NCBI GenBank assembly: GCA_047623555.1
Contig: JBLHMP010000097.1
Location: 1 to 12,491 of the forward strand
DNA: 12,491 nt
Source of the DNA: NORP181 sp047623555
GTDB taxonomy: Bacteria; Pseudomonadota; Alphaproteobacteria; Rhodobacterales; Rhodobacteraceae
Reading direction: 5' to 3'
In this document: positions 1 to 7,552 of the stretch, piece by piece
Layout: the number at the start of each line of letters is the position of its first letter
Position numbering within the stretch: position 1 is the first letter of the stretch
Made by a program: the position numbers and the translations under genes
Notes under the pieces: generated by a model
The model's database searches: none
Told to the model about the DNA's origin: nothing
What the model saw: the letters and a program-made list of their open reading frames with translations, nothing else

Positions 1-48
1 ACTCAGCGACGGTCCACAACGACCAAGAGGGGAACGGTCCGACCCCCG

Positions 49-83
49 CCACTGCCCGTCATAAATGACGTGCCGGGCAGTGG
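49..83. repeat. Inverted repeat / strong hairpin
   Basis: CCACTGCCCG at 49-58 is the exact reverse complement of CGGGCAGTGG at 74-83, a 10-bp stem. Inside it CGTCAT (57-62) and ATGACG (65-70) form a second palindrome around AA, so two alternative foldings exist. No T-run follows on either strand, so it is not a typical intrinsic terminator. It could be an extragenic palindrome or the end of a mobile element, because the adjacent sequence carries transposase remains. Confidence 0.5.
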
Positions 84-284
84 CTCCATCATCACACAGG
101 AGCCGGGATGAACATAAGACAAGAGGGCGCGTGGTTGTTGAGGTCCTTATGAGACCGGTGTTCTGTCGCAAAGTTTTTTTGAGCCTGAACTCGTCAGAGT
201 CTTGGATGAATTTAAGCAGCCAGCAGGAAAATTGTTTGGACGGCGACGTGAGGTTGTTGAAATTGTTGTTTTCGGATCATGTGG
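84..284. other. Unassigned stretch next to IS66 remnant
   Basis: No recognisable gene. On the plus strand a frame is open from 142 to 288, with a coding-like look in its middle (codons reading LDEFKQPAGKLFGRRREVVE). It lacks a convincing start, ends at TGA and matches no family I recognise. It may be a fragment of a decayed gene trapped between the hairpin at 49-83 and the IS66 piece. Confidence 0.25.
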
Positions 285-286
285 GT

Positions 287-421
287 TACTTTGAGGCCGC
301 CAGCCGTCCGATCCCTGGCAGCATGGCCGGCCCCAGCCTTCTGGCCTACGTTCTCGTCTCGAAATTCGACGACCATCTTCCGCTCTATGGCTTGAACGAA
401 ATCTTCGCCCGAATGGGTGCC
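287..421 (+). pseudogene. IS66-family transposase (TnpC) fragment
   Basis: About 45 codons read as the conserved central part of IS66 TnpC: the segment RPIPGSMAGPSLLAYVLVSK, then DDHLPLY and EIFARMGA. In intact TnpC (usually about 500 residues) this block lies before the catalytic DDE region. Here both ends are missing: upstream the frame loses family similarity, and downstream it runs directly into the antisense of the broken Gfo/Idh gene. There is no start codon, no catalytic residue and no visible terminal repeat, so this is a dead scrap. Family recognition is from the motif pattern; no search was run. Confidence 0.75.
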
Positions 422-925
422 TATATCACCAAGAATTCCGCCGTAATCTGCTGGGTCCCAGAACCAGTCAGGCCCCATCTGTGCGTTCGGCCGATGCGCC
501 CTTCGGCCAAAAGCCTGTCGGCGAGGATGACGGCGGGCACTTCAAAGGGCTCTGAGAAATTGATGCTCCAGATTTGACCTGTTTCAACGATGCACGCTTC
601 GATTTGGCAAGCTCGGCAAGTGTCAAACATCCCGGTTTATCAAGCATCACATCTTTGCCATGCCGCATTGCCTGCATCGTCAACTTTGCGCGCGCGGCGG
701 GTGGCGCAGCGACAATGACCAGGTCGATGCTCTGGTCCTCGAGCACCCGCGCCAATTCGGCGACACGCTGCACGTCTGGAAAACGTTTCCTGAACCCCGC
801 CATAGGTTGCGGATCGTCCTGGGTCCAAAAACAGACAAACTCAGACCCAACGTCGATCATGCCAGCGACATGACGAAAATATGGCGATGATCGAGCCCAA
901 CGGCCGCGAAACATATGGGTTTCAT
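413..925 (-). pseudogene. Broken Gfo/Idh/MocA-family oxidoreductase gene (5' part only)
   Basis: The original start looks like ATG at 925-923, two bases after the stop of the upstream oxidoreductase, so this was the next gene of the operon. The first codons give a Rossmann start (CFAAVGLDHRHIF). Near 875 a one-base loss moves the frame to HVAGMIDVGSEFVCFW, followed by a run through DLVIVAAPPAA and the nicotinamide-side motif DKPG. Near 590-610 a second shift leads to ETGQIWSINFSEPFEV, and near 475 a third, probably with a short deletion, leads to PDWFWDPADYGGILGDIGTH. After that the sequence becomes the antisense of an IS66 fragment and the C-terminal half is absent. These blocks occur in the right order for the sugar-oxidoreductase family, so the gene was once functional. 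The substrate is unknown. Confidence 0.8.
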
Positions 926-927
926 CG

Positions 928-1959
928 TTATGTTTGCACCGTGATGCGTCGACCCTCGCGGGCCGAGGTTTCCATAGCCGAGATCAGCTTGTGAACGTCC
1001 AACGCAGCGCGCCCGGTGACCAGCGGCGGTCTGTTTTCGCGCAGGGAGTCAGCAAAATCTGCAATCAGATCACGGTGCCAGTCGCATGGAAAATCCATCG
1101 GATCACCGCCACCTCCTGTGCCGGTTACTTCACCTACAGTTTCCGTAGTTCCGTTGTGCCAATGGACCGATAGTTCCCCACCCGTCAGAACCGCCGAGCC
1201 ATTAGCGGCATCAATTGCCAACGATTCCTGACTGCCCGGAAAAGCGGCGGTTGTAGCAACGACAGACCCAATTGCGCCATTGGCAAAGGCCAGTCCTGCG
1301 GTCGCGAAATCCTCGGCTTCCATATCGTGGAATACGGTCGTGCCGCTCATCGCTTGGACTTCGGCCACCGGCCCGGTCACACTAAGCATCAGATCAAGCA
1401 CGTGAATTGCCTGCGTCAGAAGAACACCGCCCCCATCGTGCGCATAGCTGCCCCGGCCCGGCGCGTCATAATATGCCTGATCTCGCCACCAAGGTAGCAT
1501 CACGCGAACAGCACGGATCTGCCCCAACCGATCGGATCGGACCAGATGTGCCAGCGCAATACTTCCGACGCGAAACCGGTGTTGCAACATAATCCCCAAC
1601 GTCACCCCTGCGTCTTCGCAAAGTTTCACCAGTTCCTCAGCCCTCGCCAAATTCTGCTCAATCGGCTTTTCCATCAGGATATGTTTGCCGGCTTGCGCAA
1701 AAGCCGTCACCAGTTCCTTGCGGGCGTTGGGCGGCGTGATGAGGATCACGGCATCGACATTCGGGTCGTCATGTATGTCCTGCACGCTTTGATAGGGATG
1801 CCACCCCGTTGCCGTTGCCTGAATCGCCAGCCGATCTGCATTGCGTGTGAAGATGCCCGCAACATGCACTGTTCCCTCCAGCTGCCGCAGAGCCGCCAGA
1901 TGCGGCTTGGCCGCCATCCCCAACCCAACGACGGCAATGGAAATAACAGACTCAGACAG
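928..1959 (-). CDS. Gfo/Idh/MocA-family oxidoreductase, CTG start proposed
   Basis: Predicted 343-residue NAD(P)-dependent sugar oxidoreductase, presumably cytoplasmic. It has an N-terminal Rossmann fold with VVGLGMAAKPH near residues 10-20, VILITPPN near 70, the family EKP motif near 97-99, and a catalytic-type GGGVLLTQAIHVLD segment with His near 186. The frame is closed by TAG at 1974-1972. No ATG or GTG precedes the glycine motif, and the first TTG (1923) would delete the first beta strand and half the motif. CTG at 1959 lies 6 nt after AAGAGG (1971-1966), keeps the full Rossmann start and overlaps the uxuA stop by 8 nt, so I chose it. The substrate is unknown. Its place at the end of a hexuronate operon suggests oxidation of a uronate-linked or related sugar, which is inference only. 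Length is normal for the family. Confidence 0.85.
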   Translation of the reverse strand: MSESVISIAVVGLGMAAKPHLAALRQLEGTVHVAGIFTRNADRLAIQATATGWHPYQSVQDIHDDPNVDAVILITPPNARKELVTAFAQAGKHILMEKPIEQNLARAEELVKLCEDAGVTLGIMLQHRFRVGSIALAHLVRSDRLGQIRAVRVMLPWWRDQAYYDAPGRGSYAHDGGGVLLTQAIHVLDLMLSVTGPVAEVQAMSGTTVFHDMEAEDFATAGLAFANGAIGSVVATTAAFPGSQESLAIDAANGSAVLTGGELSVHWHNGTTETVGEVTGTGGGGDPMDFPCDWHRDLIADFADSLRENRPPLVTGRAALDVHKLISAMETSAREGRRITVQT

Positions 1960-3154
1960 GATGTACCTCTTCTAGCCCGGCAATGATCCCATTCAGCTCT
2001 GCGAGACCTTTCAGGCGACCAATTGCTGGATACCCAGGCTGGGCGTTGCGCCTCAGATCGTCGAGAATGTCCTGCCCATGATCCGGACGGAACGGAATAT
2101 TCGCATCTGTATGGTCCTCGGCACGGCGGCGGGATTCTTCCGACAGGACAGCGGCAACCAGAGCAGGCATGTTGGTGTTGCCGGCCAGATGCTCGGCCTC
2201 GTGGAAACTGCCAAATGCGCTCTCGCGCAAGACATTTCGCAGATGCAGAAAATGCACTTTCGGCCCCAGGGTTTTCATCATCGCAATCAGATCATTTCCT
2301 GCCCGCGCGCCCAATGAACCCGAACAAAGCGTTACCCCATTAGACGGGCTGTCAACGGCGTGAGTCAATTCAACGTAGTCTTCCAGCGTCGAAACGATCC
2401 GTGGCAGCCCCAACAACGGCCATGGCGGATCGTCGGGATGACAGCACAGCCGGATCCCTAGTTTTTCGGCGTATGGTACCACTTCGGCAAGAAAATCGGC
2501 CAGATGGGCACGGAGCCGCGTTTCGGGGATGGCGTCATATCTCGCCAAGTGGGCGCGCAGCCCGTCCAAACTCAGCCCCGGCTGCCCCCCCGGAAGTCCC
2601 ATTACCAGGTTTTGGACCAATCGCGTGCGATCCGCATCCGTCATGGCGGCATCGCGGATTGCAGCGGCTTCACGAAGGGGCTCGGGGGTGTCGTCAACTG
2701 CGCCGGGCCGTTTCAACACATGCAGATCAAAGGCCGCGAAATCGGCCGCATCAAAGCGCATTGCTGTGCCACCATGATCCAGACGGTAGGCAACATCGGT
2801 TCGGGTCCAGTCTAGTACTGGCATAAAGTTGTAGCAAACTACACGGATATCCCTGGCGGCTAACGCCTGCAAACTGGAACACCACATTTTCAGATGGTTT
2901 TTCCAATCTCCGGTCTGCGTCTTGATTGCTTCAGAAACTGGCAGGCTTTCGACCACTTCCCAGTTCAGGCCCGAACGGCTTCCATCACACCGGCGACCAA
3001 TCTCCTGTTGTCGCTTGGCGATCTCTTCCTGTGTCCATTCCATACCGGGGGGCAGATGATGCAGGGCTGTGACCACACCTTTCACGCCCGCTTGCAGCAT
3101 CCAGTCAACGGGAACCGTGTCATGTGGTCCGAACCAGCGCCAAGTCGCTCTCAT
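1952..3154 (-). CDS. uxuA: Mannonate dehydratase
   Basis: Catalyses D-mannonate to 2-keto-3-deoxy-D-gluconate (EC 4.2.1.8), the last step before KDG in the glucuronate branch; a cytoplasmic metal-dependent TIM-barrel enzyme. The 400-residue product carries the family signatures TWRWFGP near the N-terminus, GVVTALHHLP (26-35), VCYNFMPVLDWTRTD (106-120), CHPDDPP (238-244), CSGS (277-280), HFLHLRN (301-307) and FRPDHG (355-360). By analogy with characterised UxuA proteins, His239, Cys277, His304 and Asp358 are the likely metal ligands, and all are present. Length is close to E. coli UxuA (394), with a few extra residues near 55-62. The ATG overlaps the uxuB stop as ATGA, and GGAGGG lies 6 nt upstream, so the start is firm. 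Confidence 0.97.
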   Translation of the reverse strand: MRATWRWFGPHDTVPVDWMLQAGVKGVVTALHHLPPGMEWTQEEIAKRQQEIGRRCDGSRSGLNWEVVESLPVSEAIKTQTGDWKNHLKMWCSSLQALAARDIRVVCYNFMPVLDWTRTDVAYRLDHGGTAMRFDAADFAAFDLHVLKRPGAVDDTPEPLREAAAIRDAAMTDADRTRLVQNLVMGLPGGQPGLSLDGLRAHLARYDAIPETRLRAHLADFLAEVVPYAEKLGIRLCCHPDDPPWPLLGLPRIVSTLEDYVELTHAVDSPSNGVTLCSGSLGARAGNDLIAMMKTLGPKVHFLHLRNVLRESAFGSFHEAEHLAGNTNMPALVAAVLSEESRRRAEDHTDANIPFRPDHGQDILDDLRRNAQPGYPAIGRLKGLAELNGIIAGLEEVHPV

Positions 3155-4365
3155 GGTGTTCCCTCCAACAAGGTCCGAGCCGTCACCCCTTTGGTGCGAC
3201 CGTCGCGCAGCGTTTGGGCGGCAGGATCATCTGGTGTCCGCCCGGCGGCGAATTCCGTGTCAAGCCACATTTCCCATTCCAGAAGCGCCCGGGCACAGGC
3301 CGGGCTATCATCGCGATCGTCCATAGTTCTCAGAATACGGATCGGTAGCTTCAGCGACCCGTCCATTGCGATCTGTCGCAGAGAATGGGCCAATGATGGA
3401 TTTTCGAAACGGCGCAACAGGGCGTCTGCATAGGTGGACGCCTCAGTCCGAACCGCATCCGGAAGGGTCGCTGCCGCTTCATCCATCACTGCCCGGGCGA
3501 GCGATCTCAGCTCAGGGTCAGCCACAGCTTCATGTACAAAAGTTAGCCCCTTGTTCAACCCGGCATAAGCCAAAGTAGAATGAGCGCCATTCAGCATTCG
3601 CAATTTGCGCAATTCGTGCGGGGCGACATCGTCGACGATCTGAGCTGACGCGGCGGCCAGGTCGGGCATCGGTCCGGCAAAGTTGTCCTCAATCACCCAT
3701 TCAGTAAAAGCCTCGGTCGCGACCGGTGCATGTAACGGTGCGCCTGACTCAGCCACCCGGACACGCAAAGCATCGTCGGCGGCAGGCGTGATCCGATCAA
3801 CCATAGTTGAAGGGAACGCGTGGCGCGTCACCCTGTCCGCGTCTATTCCGACGGCTTGCGCCAAAGTCAAAAGAGCGGCGCGCAGTTTTTCGCCGTTGGC
3901 TGGCAGGTTGTCGCAACTCATTATAGTCAGCGGAGTGCTGCGCCGCGCCAGCCCCGCCAGCAGATGCCCCGGCATGGTCACAGGCTGACCCCCGCCACTA
4001 AGCGCGGCTATGTCCGCCGCCATCGCAGTCATATCCAGCGCCCCATCAGGCCGCAGGTTATAGCCTTTTTCCGTTACAGTGATCGTGACGAGCGCGGTAT
4101 TTTCTCGCGTAATCAGCTTGGCCACCGCTTCCGGTGCCTGAGGGGCGACGGTCACACTGTCGATAACGTCGATAACCTCGATCCGGCGCCCATTGGCATC
4201 CGCAATCTCAAGTGCATAGGCATAATTGTCCAACGCGAGCGCATCCCGTACGGCAGCAGAACGCAGCGACACCCCGTCGATACGCCACCCTCCGGCCTGC
4301 GCGATGTACCAGGCCTGATGCGCGCGATGGAAAGCCCCGGTTCCGATATGCACGATCCGGTTCAT
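3151..4365 (-). CDS. uxuB: D-mannonate oxidoreductase / fructuronate reductase (mannitol dehydrogenase family)
   Basis: Reduces D-fructuronate to D-mannonate with NADH, between UxaC and UxuA. The 404-residue protein starts with the cofactor-binding pattern IVHIGTGAFHRAHQ. It also has TVTEKGYNL (97-105), MSCDNLPANGEK (149-160), FPSTMVDRITP (184-194) and the mannitol-dehydrogenase catalytic signature KLRMLNGAHS (254-263) with Lys254, Asn259 and His262. I chose ATG 4365, which forms an ATGA overlap with the uxaC stop. A longer reading frame from 4404 would only add a Gly/Arg-rich stretch inside uxaC. The protein is about 80 residues shorter than E. coli UxuB (486) but keeps all signatures. Tagaturonate reductase or another polyol dehydrogenase of the family cannot be excluded on sequence alone, but the neighbours uxaC and uxuA favour UxuB. 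Confidence 0.92.
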   Translation of the reverse strand: MNRIVHIGTGAFHRAHQAWYIAQAGGWRIDGVSLRSAAVRDALALDNYAYALEIADANGRRIEVIDVIDSVTVAPQAPEAVAKLITRENTALVTITVTEKGYNLRPDGALDMTAMAADIAALSGGGQPVTMPGHLLAGLARRSTPLTIMSCDNLPANGEKLRAALLTLAQAVGIDADRVTRHAFPSTMVDRITPAADDALRVRVAESGAPLHAPVATEAFTEWVIEDNFAGPMPDLAAASAQIVDDVAPHELRKLRMLNGAHSTLAYAGLNKGLTFVHEAVADPELRSLARAVMDEAAATLPDAVRTEASTYADALLRRFENPSLAHSLRQIAMDGSLKLPIRILRTMDDRDDSPACARALLEWEMWLDTEFAAGRTPDDPAAQTLRDGRTKGVTARTLLEGTP

Positions 4366-5696
4366 AGTCGATACGCCGCCCGCGCGGCCCCCACGGCCAG
4401 CCATTCGGCGACCTGTTCTGCGTCAGACATTCCGAACTTTCCCGCAGCGACCTGTTCTTCCAGATGCGCTGCGACCGCACGTCGCCACATATCGTGCCGG
4501 GCCGGGATCGACATCAATGCACGGGTGTCATCGTTGAACCCGGCAAGATTCCAATAACCGGCCGTTTCAACGACGCCGTTGAGATACCGCTGAATGCCGT
4601 TCGGGCTGTCATGAAACCACCAGGGCGGACCAAGGCGCAACGCGGGCCAGTGCCCGGCCATGGGGGCCAGTTCGCGCGAATACACGCTTTCGTCCAGCGT
4701 GAAGGCAATGATCGTTAGCCCTGGATTGTTGCCAACTCGATTCAGCAGGGCATCTGCTCCGCGCACCCAATTTTGTGGCAGTGGAATGTCGGCCCCCTTG
4801 TCTGGGCCAAAACGCTTGGTCAGAGACTGATTAGTGCCGCGTGCCGATCCCGCATGGATTTGCATGACCAACCCATCCTCGATCGACATTTGCGCCATTT
4901 CTATCAACATATGATTGTACAGGCGCAGCCGCGTCGCCGTGTCGGCACGCCCTGTCAAACAGTCATCAAGCAGCGTCTGGGCCGTTTTGGCATCCAGCCA
5001 TTCGGTCGCAAGGTTGCCGATTGCATGGTCAGTGGCCGTGGCCCCGTGGTCGATGAAATGCTGCCTTCGCGCCGCAAGTGCCGCGCGCCAGCCTGTCATC
5101 GTGGTACAGTTCTCGCCGGTCAATTCACCCAGCTGCATCATCGCCGCGTCCCAACCTGCCGCAGTTGGATCAAGCACGGCATCTGGACGAAATGTCGGCA
5201 CAATACGTGTCGCATGGCCCGTCTTGGCAAATGCCGCATGTGGCGAGAGATCATCAAGCGCGGCATCGGTTGTGGCCAGCAGCTCAATACCAAACCGTTC
5301 GAGCAACGCAACCGGGCGAAATTCTGGTTGTTTCAACGCGGCGTCGATCTGATCATAGATAGCGTCGGCCGTGTCGGACCCAAGCTTTTCCTCAATTGCA
5401 AACACTTCGCGCAGCGTATGCTCCATCCAACTGCGCGATGGCGTACCAAGGAACAAATGCCATTGGTCCGCCAGATGTCGGAAAATCGCTCTTGGGTCAC
5501 GGCTTTCCGGATCAACGCCGATCCCCAGCTGTTCTAGTGGAACCCCTTGGGAATACAGCATCCGAAACACATAGTGGTCTGGTACGATCAGCAGGTCTGC
5601 CGGGTCGGAAAAGGCGCGATTTTCTGCAAACCAATCCGGCACTGTGTGTCCGTGAGGCGAAACTATTGGCAGATCGCGAATTGCGTCAAAAAGCAT
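4362..5696 (-). CDS. uxaC: Glucuronate (uronate) isomerase
   Basis: Isomerises D-glucuronate to D-fructuronate, and D-galacturonate to D-tagaturonate (EC 5.3.1.12); a cytoplasmic amidohydrolase-fold enzyme and the entry step of the pathway. The 444-residue product has the metal-binding HxH in SPHGHT (His15, His17), an RIVPTFRPD block, MQIHAGSARGTNQ, a WWFHDSPNG block and the near-C-terminal GFNDDTRALMSIPARHD typical of UxaC. Its N-terminus is about 10-15 residues shorter before HxH than in E. coli UxaC (470 residues). The start is ATG 5696, two bases after the stop of the TRAP large subunit; an in-frame TTG at 5702 would add two residues and overlap that stop. The Shine-Dalgarno (GGGA) is weak, suggesting translational coupling to the upstream gene. 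Confidence 0.96.
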   Translation of the reverse strand: MLFDAIRDLPIVSPHGHTVPDWFAENRAFSDPADLLIVPDHYVFRMLYSQGVPLEQLGIGVDPESRDPRAIFRHLADQWHLFLGTPSRSWMEHTLREVFAIEEKLGSDTADAIYDQIDAALKQPEFRPVALLERFGIELLATTDAALDDLSPHAAFAKTGHATRIVPTFRPDAVLDPTAAGWDAAMMQLGELTGENCTTMTGWRAALAARRQHFIDHGATATDHAIGNLATEWLDAKTAQTLLDDCLTGRADTATRLRLYNHMLIEMAQMSIEDGLVMQIHAGSARGTNQSLTKRFGPDKGADIPLPQNWVRGADALLNRVGNNPGLTIIAFTLDESVYSRELAPMAGHWPALRLGPPWWFHDSPNGIQRYLNGVVETAGYWNLAGFNDDTRALMSIPARHDMWRRAVAAHLEEQVAAGKFGMSDAEQVAEWLAVGAARAAYRL

Positions 5697-5698
5697 GG

Positions 5699-6982
5699 TC
5701 AATATCCCAGTAGGCGCGGCAGGCCGAGGCTGATTACCGGCACAAACGTGGTCAGCATCAGCGCCGCGAGAATGGCAAGATAGAACGGCCAGATCGTGCC
5801 GATAACGCTTTCGATCTTAACCTTGGCAATCGAGCACCCGACGAACAGGCAGGGGCCCACCGGTGGTGTTGTAAGGCCCAGGCCAAGATTCATCATCAGG
5901 ATCATTCCGAATTGTACCGGATCAATTCCCAACTGCTTGATTAGTGGTAAAAAGATCGGCGTGCAGATCAGGATCAGTGCACCCATATCCATGAACATGC
6001 CCAGCACAAGCAGCGACAGATTTATCAATAGCAGCAGAACAATTTTGTTTTCCGACAACGATTGCATGCCCGACAGGATGGCTGAAGGGACCTGATATAG
6101 CGTGATGAAATAGCTGAATGCCTGCGCCGTGCCGATCAGGATCATGACCATGGCCGTTGTGCGGATGGCTTGTGTTACACATTCGCAAAAAGCCTGCCAG
6201 GACAAGGATCGATAAAAAAGTGTGGTGACCAACAAGGCGTAAATCACCCCAATCGCGGCACTTTCGGTAACCGTGAATATGCCTGAGACTATTCCGCCAA
6301 TAATGATGACCGCTGTCAGAAGCCCCGGCAGCGCCGCCCCCATGGCAAATACAACAGCTCTCCACCCGGGGAACTTGCCCGTGGGATAGCCGCGACGGGC
6401 CGCGACGACATAGGCCGCGACGGATAAACAAATGCACAAAAGGATGCCAGGCACGACGCCGGCGATGAAAAGCGAGGTGACAGAAATGCCCCCCCCTGCC
6501 GCCAGCGCATAAAGGATCATGTTGTGGCTTGGCGGGATCAAAACGCCCGCGATTGACGATGTGACCGTGACATTGACGGTGTAATCATCGTCATAGCCCC
6601 GTTCACGCATCATCGGGATCATCACCGAACCCAGAGCAGATGTATCCGCCACCGCCGAACCGGAAATACCACCAAACAGCATGGATGTCAGTACGTTGAC
6701 GACACCAAGACCGCCCCTGACCTGTCCAACAACGGTTTCCGCCGCGCGCACCAACCGGATGGCGATGCCGCCACGCATCATAATTTCGCCTGCGAAGATG
6801 AAAAATGGAATGGCAAGCAACGAAAATACATTTATTCCCGCGACCATGCGCTGATACACGATTAACGTGGGAATACCCTCGTAGATCGCAGTCACCAGAG
6901 CCGCGACCCCCAAAGCAAAGGCAATGGGAATGCCCGCAACTACGCACATCACAAAGGCAATCAAAAGCAGCGTCAAACCCAT
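5699..6982 (-). CDS. TRAP transporter large membrane subunit (DctM family)
   Basis: Main permease of a tripartite ATP-independent periplasmic transporter, using a cation gradient to import the ligand delivered by the binding protein. The 427-residue product is almost entirely hydrophobic, with roughly a dozen membrane segments. It shows typical DctM stretches: GIPIAFALGVAALV near the N-terminus, FFIFAGEIMMRGGIA, LTSMLFGGISGSAVADTSAL, GLGLTTPPVGPCLFVGC and a terminal VPVISLGLPRLLGY. The start ATG 6982 follows the small-subunit stop by one base and has GGAGGG 8 nt upstream. An apparent longer frame from 7030 lies inside the upstream gene and adds a charged tail, so it is rejected. Gene context with uxaC-uxuB-uxuA makes a hexuronate the likely substrate. 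Confidence 0.95.
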   Translation of the reverse strand: MGLTLLLIAFVMCVVAGIPIAFALGVAALVTAIYEGIPTLIVYQRMVAGINVFSLLAIPFFIFAGEIMMRGGIAIRLVRAAETVVGQVRGGLGVVNVLTSMLFGGISGSAVADTSALGSVMIPMMRERGYDDDYTVNVTVTSSIAGVLIPPSHNMILYALAAGGGISVTSLFIAGVVPGILLCICLSVAAYVVAARRGYPTGKFPGWRAVVFAMGAALPGLLTAVIIIGGIVSGIFTVTESAAIGVIYALLVTTLFYRSLSWQAFCECVTQAIRTTAMVMILIGTAQAFSYFITLYQVPSAILSGMQSLSENKIVLLLLINLSLLVLGMFMDMGALILICTPIFLPLIKQLGIDPVQFGMILMMNLGLGLTTPPVGPCLFVGCSIAKVKIESVIGTIWPFYLAILAALMLTTFVPVISLGLPRLLGY

Positions 6983-6983
6983 G

Positions 6984-7493
6984 TCAAATACCCTCCGATC
7001 GCGGATCATCTGGTGTCGAATCCGGGTCAATTCCTTGCAACAGGAACCAGATGCGCTCGACCATAAACATCACGATCAACGCGCCGGTCAGGATTAAAGG
7101 TGCGTATTGCAGACCTTGCGGCAGCCCCAAAAGTGGGATGTCGCGGCCCCAGGTGCCAATCACCAACGGCCAGGATCCAAAGATCATCGCAACCCCAAAC
7201 GCGCCCAAGACAAGGGAGTTCACTATTTCCAATACCCGGCGTGCGTTTCGTGGCAAAATACCCATGAGATAGTCTATGCCCAAATGAAAGTTCTCGCGAA
7301 GGCCTACGGCGGCCATCGGAAGAGCAACAATCAAGATCAGCAGCAGCGCGGCCTTTTCGGTCCATGTTGGCGTGTCATTCAGTACATACCGCCCCCAGAC
7401 CTGCCATCCCGTGAATACAACCAGCATCACCAACGCAACCGAACTAATGCCAGTCACGGCACGGGCAATGTGATCTAAGATTTTCCAACGCAT
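6984..7493 (-). CDS. TRAP transporter small membrane subunit (DctQ family)
   Basis: The 169-residue small membrane subunit of the TRAP system pairs with the DctM protein encoded immediately downstream. Four hydrophobic segments are visible near residues 13-33, 46-66, 88-110 and 128-150. Family features are GWQVWGRYVLNDTPTWTEK after the first segment, with the conserved W-G-R-Y and W-T-E pattern, and LRENFHLGIDYL near 65-76. ATG 7493 has AGGA 8 nt upstream. The gene is separated from the binding-protein gene by about 60 nt containing a terminator-like hairpin, a common arrangement when the binding protein is needed in excess. Confidence 0.94.
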   Translation of the reverse strand: MRWKILDHIARAVTGISSVALVMLVVFTGWQVWGRYVLNDTPTWTEKAALLLILIVALPMAAVGLRENFHLGIDYLMGILPRNARRVLEIVNSLVLGAFGVAMIFGSWPLVIGTWGRDIPLLGLPQGLQYAPLILTGALIVMFMVERIWFLLQGIDPDSTPDDPRSEGI

Positions 7494-7510
7494 GAAACGT
7501 TTCCTGATTT

Positions 7511-7540
7511 AAAAGGAAAAGAGGGCCGCAAAGGCAGCCC
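7511..7540 (-). terminator. Intrinsic-terminator-like hairpin between TRAP binding protein and membrane subunits
   Basis: Read on the minus strand, GGGCTGC (7540-7534) pairs with GCGGCCC (7529-7523) through seven base pairs, one of them G-U, around a CTTT loop. TCTTTTCCTTTT follows (7522-7511). It begins about 13 nt after the stop of the binding-protein gene and lies within the operon. Partial termination here would give more binding-protein mRNA than membrane-subunit mRNA. It might also act as an RNA-stabilising 3' structure. Confidence 0.7.
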
Positions 7541-7552
7541 CCCAGTTTGGAT

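Noticed and set aside
422..460. Continuation of IS66 TnpC past 421 in the plus-strand frame
   Set aside because: A few residues (I, S, V, W) line up loosely with TnpC, but the minus strand gives an uninterrupted and much stronger Gfo/Idh block here.
4366..4404. Longer start for uxuB adding 13 residues
   Set aside because: The extension is Gly/Arg-rich sequence antiphase to the uxaC C-terminus. ATG 4365 forms the ATGA overlap and begins right at the cofactor motif.
4773..5537. Long plus-strand open frame of 254 codons
   Set aside because: It is a shadow antisense to uxaC with no family features. Similar shadows across the minus-strand operon were left out.
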